Source: Bacillota bacterium
GTDB lineage: Bacteria > Bacillota > Clostridia > Christensenellales > Aristaeellaceae
Direction: 5' to 3'
Assembly: GCA_023396045.1 (NCBI GenBank)
Contig: JAEWXD010000047.1
Coordinates: forward strand, 1-10,824
DNA length: 10,824 bases
Position 1 is the stretch's first letter; every line of letters begins with the position of its first letter. Below the pieces are notes generated by a model, which was not told the origin of the DNA, searched no databases, and was given only the letters and a program-made list of their open reading frames with translations. Positions 1 to 5,119 of the stretch are shown piece by piece. Made by a program: the position numbers and the translations under genes.

Positions 1-707
1 GTACTAAGCAAAACAATTTTGCTATGCAAAGAAAACTTTTTAAAATTCCATTTTTTTGTTAAAACATCGTCTATAACAATAAACCCCAATCCCCCCAAGA
101 CAATTAATATAGCAGTGGTAAATATTACCAATGGGTCATTATGAAAGGAAGTAATACTATCAAAATTGCCAAATAAATCAAAGCCGGCGTTACAAAACGC
201 ACTAATCGCATGGAACACAGAAAAGCCTATGCCTTTTTTAAATCCATACATGGGAATGAAGCGCAAACACAAAAGTAGAGCTCCAATACTTTCTATACTA
301 AGTGCAATGAAAAAACCACGACGATACAGCCTTACAATACCAGACAAACTGTCGCTATTAAAGGAATCTGCCATTAACATTCTATTTTTAAGGGAAATAC
401 GCTTGCCAAGCAGAATAAAAATAAAAGTTCCAAACATCATGAAACCCAAACCACCCACTTGTATAAGCGTAATGATAACCATTCTACCAAACAAATTAAA
501 AGTGGTTGCCGTATCTACCACAACAAGCCCTGTTACAGAAGTAGCCGAAGTAGCAGTAAACAAAGCTTTTAAAAAGCCAATGCTTTTATGTTGCATTGTA
601 GCATGCGGTAAATTCAAAAGCATTGCACCAAATAATATAATAAGTGCAAAACCCATAACCAATACTTTATCTGCACTCATTTTTTTTTGCTTAAAAAGGC
701 TTTTCAA
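1..707 (-). CDS. ktrB: KtrB/TrkH-family potassium uptake channel subunit (N-terminal part, runs off window)
   Basis: This is the membrane pore subunit of a Ktr/Trk potassium importer, which normally works with a cytoplasmic RCK subunit (KtrA/TrkA) not visible here. Reading the minus strand from a TTG at 707 gives 235 residues before the window edge; the C-terminal half is missing. Two selectivity-filter segments of the superfamily are clear: TSVTGL at residues 56-61 and CNAGFD at 172-177. Hydrophobic membrane segments lie near 15-34, 75-100, 132-150 and 194-213. IQVGGLGFM (82-90) and LGGLGFIV (204-211) are typical of KtrB. TTG 707 is chosen because GGAGGG at 715-720 lies 7 bases upstream; the next in-frame start, ATG at 680, has no such site. 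The short basic N-terminus suits KtrB better than the longer proteobacterial TrkH. Transcription diverges from the rseC-trxA operon. Family assignment is firm; KtrB versus TrkH naming is an inference. Confidence 0.93.
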   Translation of the reverse strand, partial: MKSLFKQKKMSADKVLVMGFALIILFGAMLLNLPHATMQHKSIGFLKALFTATSATSVTGLVVVDTATTFNLFGRMVIITLIQVGGLGFMMFGTFIFILLGKRISLKNRMLMADSFNSDSLSGIVRLYRRGFFIALSIESIGALLLCLRFIPMYGFKKGIGFSVFHAISAFCNAGFDLFGNFDSITSFHNDPLVIFTTAILIVLGGLGFIVIDDVLTKKWNFKKFSLHSKIVLLS

Positions 708-714
708 AATAATA

Positions 715-720
715 CCCTCC
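715..720 (-). promoter_or_regulatory. Ribosome binding site setting the TTG start of ktrB
   Basis: On the minus strand GGAGGG (720 to 715) sits 7 bases before TTG 707-705. This near-perfect Shine-Dalgarno sequence decides for the TTG codon over the internal ATG at 680-678. Confidence 0.8.
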
Positions 721-732
721 CTTAACTCTATG

Positions 733-761
733 ATTATATTGCAGTTTAATATAAATAGCAA
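733..761 (-). promoter_or_regulatory. Sigma-A-type promoter for ktrB
   Basis: On the minus strand TTGCTA (761-756) is followed after 17 bases by a perfect TATAAT (738-733). Transcription would start near 726 and give a leader of only about 18 bases before the start codon. That leaves no room for a long riboswitch such as the c-di-AMP (ydaO) type often found ahead of potassium transporter genes. Confidence 0.65.
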
Positions 762-834
762 GTAATAAAACCTTGTCGTAATTGTAATGTAATTCTAACT
801 ATTGAAACAGGCTACGCACAGAACTAATTATATT

Positions 835-854
835 AATGTTTCATATAAAACATT
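835..854. promoter_or_regulatory. Inverted repeat upstream of rseC-trxA, possible repressor operator (Rex-like)
   Basis: AATGTTT (835-841) and AAACATT (848-854) are perfect 7-base arms around a 6-base centre (CATATA). The core TGTTT-N6-AAACA has the geometry of operators for Rex, whose clostridial consensus contains TGTTA-N6-TAACA, and also of CRP/FNR-family sites. It lies 44 bases before rseC, just upstream of AT-rich -10-like sequence (TATATT 861-866, TATTAT 863-868), where a bound repressor could block transcription. The repeat is directly visible; its role and the identity of any regulator are inferred. No good -35 element was found for this operon (best candidate TTCATA at 840-845, 17 bases before TATTAT). 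Confidence 0.35.
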
Positions 855-897
855 GTGGTTTATATTATATATGTAATGCAAGCATGCAGGAGGCCGT

Positions 898-1353
898 ATG
901 ATTCGAGTAGGAAAAGTAATTGAAAGCAAAAATGGTATATGTACCGTTGCTTTTACTGTGCAAACCGCTTGTAAAGATTGTGGCCAATGCAAACATGCCC
1001 AAGAAATACCTACTATAAAATTGGATGGAAAATATGAAGTTGGCGACTATGTAAACATTCATTTACCAGACAATCAGTTTTTAAAGGCAACATTCATTGC
1101 CTATCTGCTGCCTTTGATTGGATTAATGATGGGCCTATGGATTGGTAGCAAATTTATACCCAATAGTACCGAATTCACTGCATTTTTGACAGCAATAACA
1201 GGTATGGGTATTCCCCTATTTTTTATTTGGCTCTATGAAAAAACCAAAAAGAAAAAGGCAGCTTGGGAACCTTACATTACTAATAAAGTGTATAATGTGG
1301 AAGAAATTCCAGAATACATTATAGAAACATGCAAGATATATCATAAGGAGTAA
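898..1353 (+). CDS. rseC: RseC/MucC-family inner-membrane redox protein
   Basis: This 151-residue protein belongs to the RseC (SoxR-reducing system) family, small membrane proteins tied to electron transfer, sometimes with Rnf-type complexes. The N-terminal part (1-62) has the family G-K-V start and a cysteine cluster C25-x2-C28-x2-C31, which could hold a metal or FeS centre or take part in thiol exchange. Two membrane helices follow, at about 64-83 and 93-113, then a basic stretch (KTKKKK, 115-120) and an acidic C-terminal tail. AGGAGG at 888-893 lies 4 bases before ATG 898, close but strong. The stop (1351-1353) is 5 bases before thioredoxin, so both are surely co-transcribed, which supports a thiol-redox role. 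No SoxR or Rnf gene is visible here, so the substrate is unknown. Family call is likely; biochemical role is inferred. Confidence 0.85.
   Translation: MIRVGKVIESKNGICTVAFTVQTACKDCGQCKHAQEIPTIKLDGKYEVGDYVNIHLPDNQFLKATFIAYLLPLIGLMMGLWIGSKFIPNSTEFTAFLTAITGMGIPLFFIWLYEKTKKKKAAWEPYITNKVYNVEEIPEYIIETCKIYHKE
1345..1350 (+). promoter_or_regulatory. Ribosome binding site that places the trxA start at ATG 1359
   Basis: AAGGAG at 1345-1350 is only 2 bases from the first in-frame ATG (1353) but 8 bases from the second (1359). The normal spacing favours ATG 1359, so trxA does not overlap the rseC stop codon. Confidence 0.75.
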
Positions 1354-1358
1354 TGAAT

Positions 1359-1682
1359 ATGGCAAACGTAGAACATTTATTAGATTCAAACTTTGATGAA
1401 AAAGTATTACAAAGCAGCAAGCCTGTATTGGTAGATTTTTTCGCTACATGGTGTGGCCCATGCAAAATGATTGCACCAATTATTGAAAAAATCGGTGAAG
1501 AAGCCAATGGCAAATATGACGTTTATAAAGTAGACGTAGACGCAAGCCCGGAAAGTGCAAGACGCTTTGGTATTATGAGCATCCCAACCATTATTATTTT
1601 TAAGAATGGCGAAGCTGTTGAAAAAATTGTAGGACTAACCCAAAAAGCAAAATTAGAAGAAATTTTAAATCGATTGGTTTAA
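1359..1682 (+). CDS. trxA: Thioredoxin
   Basis: This is a 107-residue single-domain thioredoxin, a cytoplasmic disulfide reductant normally recharged by thioredoxin reductase. The active site WCGPC is at residues 31-35, with redox cysteines C32 and C35. The buried Asp equivalent is D26, in VLVDFFATW, and the cis-proline is P76 in SIPT, the same numbering as Escherichia coli TrxA. Length matches the family exactly. ATG 1359 was chosen over an upstream in-frame ATG at 1353 because of ribosome binding site spacing. The gene follows rseC by 5 bases and is closed by a strong intrinsic terminator, making a two-gene redox operon. No thioredoxin reductase lies in the window. Identification is very secure. 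Confidence 0.97.
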   Translation: MANVEHLLDSNFDEKVLQSSKPVLVDFFATWCGPCKMIAPIIEKIGEEANGKYDVYKVDVDASPESARRFGIMSIPTIIIFKNGEAVEKIVGLTQKAKLEEILNRLV

Positions 1683-1686
1683 AAGC

Positions 1687-1719
1687 AAAAAAGCCTGCAT
1701 ATAAGGTGCAGGCTTTTTT
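1687..1719 (+). terminator. Intrinsic terminator of the rseC-trxA operon
   Basis: A perfect stem of 13 pairs, with AGCCTGCA (1692-1699) paired to TGCAGGCT (1707-1714) and extended by flanking A and T runs, closes a 7-base loop. The T run reaches 1720. It starts 4 bases after the trxA stop codon. The A-rich 5' flank means it could also work on the opposite strand. Confidence 0.93.
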
Positions 1720-1785
1720 TATGCCTTATTTGTGCATTTATTGAATAAAATTCCCTTATTATCTATGGTAATAGCTATATTTTGG

Positions 1786-1794
1786 TGGTATAAT
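1786..1794 (+). promoter_or_regulatory. Extended -10 promoter for RNase J
   Basis: TGG followed by TATAAT (1786-1794) forms a perfect extended -10 element (TGnTATAAT). Only a weak -35 (TGGTAA, 1766-1771) is present at 17 bases, as is common for extended -10 promoters. Transcription would begin near 1801 and give a leader of about 90 bases before the TTG start. Confidence 0.6.
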
Positions 1795-1837
1795 AATACT
1801 ACCTATGGGACATATATAAATTAAATAGGAACCTTGT

Positions 1838-1853
1838 ATCGCAATAGTGCGAT
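1838..1853 (+). other. Small stem-loop in the RNase J leader
   Basis: ATCGCA (1838-1843) and TGCGAT (1848-1853) can pair around the tetraloop ATAG. It would sit about 37 bases into the predicted leader and 23 bases before the ribosome binding site. There is no T run, so it is not a terminator; it could protect the 5' end or be a protein-binding site. The pairing is visible, the role unknown. Confidence 0.4.
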
Positions 1854-1876
1854 TGTTAATATTAAATTAATCTTAA

Positions 1877-1883
1877 AAGGAGG
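1877..1883 (+). promoter_or_regulatory. Ribosome binding site setting the TTG start of RNase J
   Basis: AAGGAGG (1877-1883) lies 7 bases before TTG 1891. It decides for this codon rather than an in-frame TTG at 1834, which would add 19 residues without resemblance to the family. Confidence 0.85.
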
Positions 1884-1890
1884 CTTTTCT

Positions 1891-3549
1891 TTGGATGATA
1901 ACAAATTAAAAATTATCCCTTTGGGCGGTATTGAAGAAGTCGGGAAAAACATGACCATATTTGAATGTAATAACGATATTATTGCAATTGACTGTGGTAG
2001 TATATTTCCCCATGAAGACTTATTGGGTGTGGATTTAGTAATACCTGATGTAACTTACCTTATTGAGAATAAAGAAAAGCTGCGTGGTTTTGTATTTACG
2101 CATGGACACGAAGACCATATTGGTGCGGTACCTTATATATTAAAGCAGGTGCAAGCACCCATTTATGGAAGTAAGCTTACACTGGCACTTATTGACATTA
2201 AGTTAAAAGAACACAGAATGAGCGATGTATCCACTACGCTCATTAAGCCAAACGATGTATTGCAACTAGGCTGTTTTAAAATAACCTTTGTAAATGTAAA
2301 CCACTCTATCCCCGGTGCTTTTGCGCTCATTATAGACAGCCCTGCCGGAAAAGTTGTTGTAAGTGGCGACTTTAAAATTGACTTTACCCCTATTCGTGGA
2401 GAAGTTACCGATCTTGCTACTTTGGCACAAGCCGGTAAAGAAGGCATAATGTGTTTGCTATGTGAAAGCACCAATGTAGAGCACGAAGGTTCTACCATTA
2501 GCGAAAGCAAAATTAAAGAAACATTCCATGAACTTTTTGAAACTGCGCAAGGTAGAATCATTATTGCGATGTTTGCAAGCAATGTACATAGAATACAAAT
2601 GGCTTGTGATGCCGCTATGCGTTTTGGCAGAAAGATTTGTTTTGTTGGCCGCAGCATGGTTAACGTTACACGTGTAGCAATGGAAATAAACGAATTGGAA
2701 CTTCCTGAAGATTGGATTGTTGAAGATGAGTTTATTGATAACTACCGCGATGATCAATTATTGATTATTACCACCGGTAGCCAGGGTGAAGCCATGGCCG
2801 GATTAACACGTATGGCCTTTGGTGAACACAGAAAAGTTCGTATTCGCCCTACCGATATGGTGATCCTCTCTTCTTCCCCTATACCAGGAAATGAAAAAAA
2901 TACATCTCGTGTATTAGACCAATTATATAGATGTGGTGCTAATGTTGTATATAATTCACTTGCAAAAGTGCATGCCTCCGGCCATGCTTGTAAAGAAGAA
3001 TTGAAAATTATGCATACACTTTGTAAGCCCAAATACTTTATACCTATCCACGGTGAATATAGAATGTTATGGCAACATGCTGAACTTGCTGAAAGTATGG
3101 GTACACTGCCAGAAAACATTATCATTCCTGAAGCCGGTCAAGTGATTGAAATGACACAAGACAGCGTTGCACTTGGCGCTACAGTGCCAAATGGTGCATT
3201 GATGGTAGATGGCTTGGGCATCGGTGATGTAGGTAATGTAGTATTAAGAGATAGAAAACATTTAAGCCAGGACGGTATTATTATTGTTTCACTTGCATTA
3301 GACAGAGATAAGGGTGTTCTTGTTTCTGGCCCTGAAATTGTAAGCCGCGGTTTTATTTATATTCGTGATAATGACGATATTTTAGACGGCCTTGCAGATT
3401 ATGCACGTAACATTGTACTAAGCTACGGAAAAATTGATAACCAAGCTTTCAATGATTTACGCAACCGTTTAAAGAACGACTTACGACGCATTATCTATGG
3501 CAAAATTAAGCGCAATCCTATGATACTGCCTATCATCATGAATGTATAG
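1891..3549 (+). CDS. rnj: Ribonuclease J
   Basis: RNase J is a metallo-beta-lactamase/beta-CASP nuclease with 5'-to-3' exonuclease and endonuclease activity, central to mRNA decay and rRNA maturation in Bacillota. The 552-residue length matches the family (about 555). The protein opens with KIIPLGGIEEVGKN (6-19). Zinc ligands are recognisable: HGHEDH at 71-76, H138 in NHSIPGA, D160 in SGDFKID and H387 in PIHGEYR. The beta-CASP part includes TTGSQGE (294-300), SSSPIPGNE (327-335) and HASGH (361-365). A C-terminal domain follows from about 450. The start is TTG 1891, supported by AAGGAGG; the frame stays open upstream to another TTG at 1834, but those residues are leader. The gene has its own promoter and is followed by a hairpin, so it is probably mostly monocistronic. 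Which paralogue (J1 or J2) it matches cannot be told from sequence alone. Confidence 0.96.
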   Translation: MDDNKLKIIPLGGIEEVGKNMTIFECNNDIIAIDCGSIFPHEDLLGVDLVIPDVTYLIENKEKLRGFVFTHGHEDHIGAVPYILKQVQAPIYGSKLTLALIDIKLKEHRMSDVSTTLIKPNDVLQLGCFKITFVNVNHSIPGAFALIIDSPAGKVVVSGDFKIDFTPIRGEVTDLATLAQAGKEGIMCLLCESTNVEHEGSTISESKIKETFHELFETAQGRIIIAMFASNVHRIQMACDAAMRFGRKICFVGRSMVNVTRVAMEINELELPEDWIVEDEFIDNYRDDQLLIITTGSQGEAMAGLTRMAFGEHRKVRIRPTDMVILSSSPIPGNEKNTSRVLDQLYRCGANVVYNSLAKVHASGHACKEELKIMHTLCKPKYFIPIHGEYRMLWQHAELAESMGTLPENIIIPEAGQVIEMTQDSVALGATVPNGALMVDGLGIGDVGNVVLRDRKHLSQDGIIIVSLALDRDKGVLVSGPEIVSRGFIYIRDNDDILDGLADYARNIVLSYGKIDNQAFNDLRNRLKNDLRRIIYGKIKRNPMILPIIMNV

Positions 3550-3560
3550 AGCTTGTAAAT

Positions 3561-3590
3561 TAAAAAGTGGAGTATTGACTCCACTTTTTA
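3561..3590 (+). terminator. Terminator-like hairpin after RNase J
   Basis: AAAAAGTGGAGT (3562-3573) pairs perfectly with ACTCCACTTTTT (3578-3589) around the 4-base loop ATTG, and an outer T-A pair (3561, 3590) extends it. The five-T run forms part of the stem and is followed by AAATC, so termination may be incomplete and some read-through into the YlbF-family gene is possible. The structure is nearly symmetric and could act on both strands. Confidence 0.8.
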
Positions 3591-3608
3591 AATCAAAGAA
3601 ATTGAGGT

Positions 3609-3614
3609 ATAATA
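3609..3614 (+). promoter_or_regulatory. Possible -10 element just upstream of the YlbF-family gene
   Basis: TATAAT at 3609-3614 is followed by a second partial copy up to the ATG at 3619. With a weak -35 (TTTTAA, 3586-3591) at 17 bases, transcription would start close to the start codon and yield a leaderless or nearly leaderless mRNA. AT-rich chance matches are common, so this is tentative. Confidence 0.25.
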
Positions 3615-3618
3615 TAAT

Positions 3619-3957
3619 ATGCATAAGGATATTGAAGCCATTGTGCAAAATTTAGCAGCAAAAATGAAGGAAGAAGCTTGTTTTACCAATTACATACAAG
3701 CCAAAGAAGATGTGAAACAAAACACCTTGGAAAGTGCATTGCTACATAGTTATAAACAATTGGCTAGTAAATTACAGCTTGCAGCTGTGCAAGGAGCAGA
3801 AGCCAACGAAGAAGATATTAAACTATTTGAAGGTATTGCGCAAAGTGCTTTTGCCAATGAAACCGTTGCAAACTATATACATAATGAACTGGCTGTTAAA
3901 AACCTTCTTTCTCAAATTATTGAACATTTGTGTAAACAATTACACATAGAATATTGA
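3619..3957 (+). CDS. YlbF/YmcA (RicF/RicA)-family protein
   Basis: This is a 112-residue all-helical cytoplasmic protein of the Com_YlbF family. In Bacillus subtilis, YlbF and YmcA form a complex with YaaT that binds iron-sulfur clusters and modulates RNase Y-dependent mRNA processing, biofilm formation and competence. Visible features are the N-terminal helix with paired acidic residues, the central A-x-Q-G-A-E-A-N-E-E-D turn (56-66), and the F-x-x-N-x-x-V-x-x-Y-I segment (78-88) before a C-terminal helix. Cysteines are only C21 and C105. The start ATG 3619 has a modest GAGG (3604-3607) at an 11-base distance. Its position directly behind RNase J and 4 bases before mltG fits a role in RNA turnover, but that is inference. 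Weak sequence conservation in this family limits finer naming. Confidence 0.75.
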   Translation: MHKDIEAIVQNLAAKMKEEACFTNYIQAKEDVKQNTLESALLHSYKQLASKLQLAAVQGAEANEEDIKLFEGIAQSAFANETVANYIHNELAVKNLLSQIIEHLCKQLHIEY

Positions 3958-3961
3958 AAAA

Positions 3962-5116
3962 ATGAAAAATAACGACTTAAAAAAAGAATATGGTCTACAA
4001 TTTTATGTGATTTTTTGGAAATTGTTGCGCCCTATATTTATATTTGTCATTGCCATTTTGATTTCACTTGGCATTATTTTACAAGGTGCAAAATATATTA
4101 ATAAAGAGTATTTTGAACCAAGAGATACTAAAGACCTTACACAAATAAACTTTAAAGTTGAAAGCGGCAGTAGTTTAGCTAAGGTTGCGGCCAATTTAGA
4201 AAAAGAAGGAATTATAAAAAACAGACATATTTTTAAATATTATGCCGATTTTCAAGGCTTAGGGCAAAAAATACAAGCCGGAGAATACGTACTCTCTAAA
4301 AGCATGGGTTTATATGAAATTGCCAACACTTTATCCAGTGGTGATGGCAAACCAAATACCAGAAGAATTACTATTATACCGGGGCAAACCATTGAAGATA
4401 TTGCAAACTATTTGGTAGAGTTAAAAGTATTACAAAACACCAAAGAATTTTTAAATCTTGCTAAAACAGCTTCTGAATTTACCAATTATTACTATATTGA
4501 TGACTTATTTAAAAACGGTTTACAAAAAAACAGAAAATATGTTTTAGAGGGATACCTTTCCCCTAATACCTATGAAATCTTCACTGTAGCAGATGAAAAA
4601 GCAATCATTACAAAATTGCTGAGCCAAACGGATATTGTATTTTCTGAAGCGTATCACAACAGAGCTGCGGAATTAAATGTAAGCATGGATGAAATATTAA
4701 CCCTTGCATCCATTATTGAAAAAGAAGCAAAAAAAGATGATTTTTCCAAAGTTTCTGCTGTTTTTCACAACCGTTTACGCCAAGGTATAAAATTACAAAG
4801 CGACGTAACTATACATTATATTAGCAATGTGCGCAGAATGAAACTTAAAAAAGAGGATATTAATTTAAATTCTCCTTATAATACCTACCAAGTAAAAGGC
4901 TTGCCACCCGGACCAATTTGTAATCCATCACCGGACGCTATATTTGCCGCTTTGTTTCCAGACGAGAATTTTATTAATGAAAATTACTTGTATTTCTGCA
5001 GCAAAGACCCGAATACCGGGGAACTGCATTTTTCTAAAACTTTAAAAGAACATGAAAATGCAGTAAAAATATATGCCCCACTTTGGGAAGCATTTGATAA
5101 AAGTAGAGGACTATAA
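3962..5116 (+). CDS. mltG: Endolytic murein transglycosylase MltG (YceG-like)
   Basis: MltG cuts nascent peptidoglycan glycan strands inside the chain, at the outer face of the membrane, and is thought to set strand length by terminating elongation. The 384-residue protein has a short cytoplasmic N-terminus, one membrane helix at about 22-41, a LysM-like region (about 60-130) and the YceG catalytic domain. Family motifs are LEGYLSPNTYEI (195-206), LASIIEKEA (248-256) with the catalytic glutamate most likely E253, VFHNRL (267-272), LQSDVT (278-283), SPYNTY (304-309) and GLPPGPICNPS (313-323). It follows the YlbF-family gene by 4 bases and has no clear Shine-Dalgarno sequence, so translation may rely on coupling to the upstream gene. 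The U32 gene begins 3 bases after its stop, an arrangement like yrrL to yrrO of Bacillus but without an intervening methyltransferase gene. Confidence 0.95.
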   Translation: MKNNDLKKEYGLQFYVIFWKLLRPIFIFVIAILISLGIILQGAKYINKEYFEPRDTKDLTQINFKVESGSSLAKVAANLEKEGIIKNRHIFKYYADFQGLGQKIQAGEYVLSKSMGLYEIANTLSSGDGKPNTRRITIIPGQTIEDIANYLVELKVLQNTKEFLNLAKTASEFTNYYYIDDLFKNGLQKNRKYVLEGYLSPNTYEIFTVADEKAIITKLLSQTDIVFSEAYHNRAAELNVSMDEILTLASIIEKEAKKDDFSKVSAVFHNRLRQGIKLQSDVTIHYISNVRRMKLKKEDINLNSPYNTYQVKGLPPGPICNPSPDAIFAALFPDENFINENYLYFCSKDPNTGELHFSKTLKEHENAVKIYAPLWEAFDKSRGL

Positions 5117-5119
5117 ATT

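Noticed and set aside
166..765. Plus-strand open frame of about 200 residues at the left edge
   Set aside because: It lies antisense to the clear KtrB coding sequence on the minus strand, has no ribosome binding site and no family resemblance.
708..897. Search for a c-di-AMP or other riboswitch between ktrB and rseC
   Set aside because: The predicted ktrB leader is only about 18 bases, and no conserved riboswitch core was recognisable on either strand.
1834..1890. N-terminal extension of RNase J from TTG 1834
   Set aside because: The added 19 residues have no family counterpart and would translate through the leader stem and the ribosome binding site for TTG 1891.
2163..2657. Minus-strand open frame of 164 residues inside RNase J
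   Set aside because: Antisense shadow of a highly conserved gene; low-complexity, no ribosome binding site or recognisable motif. Other minus-strand frames within RNase J were rejected for the same reason.
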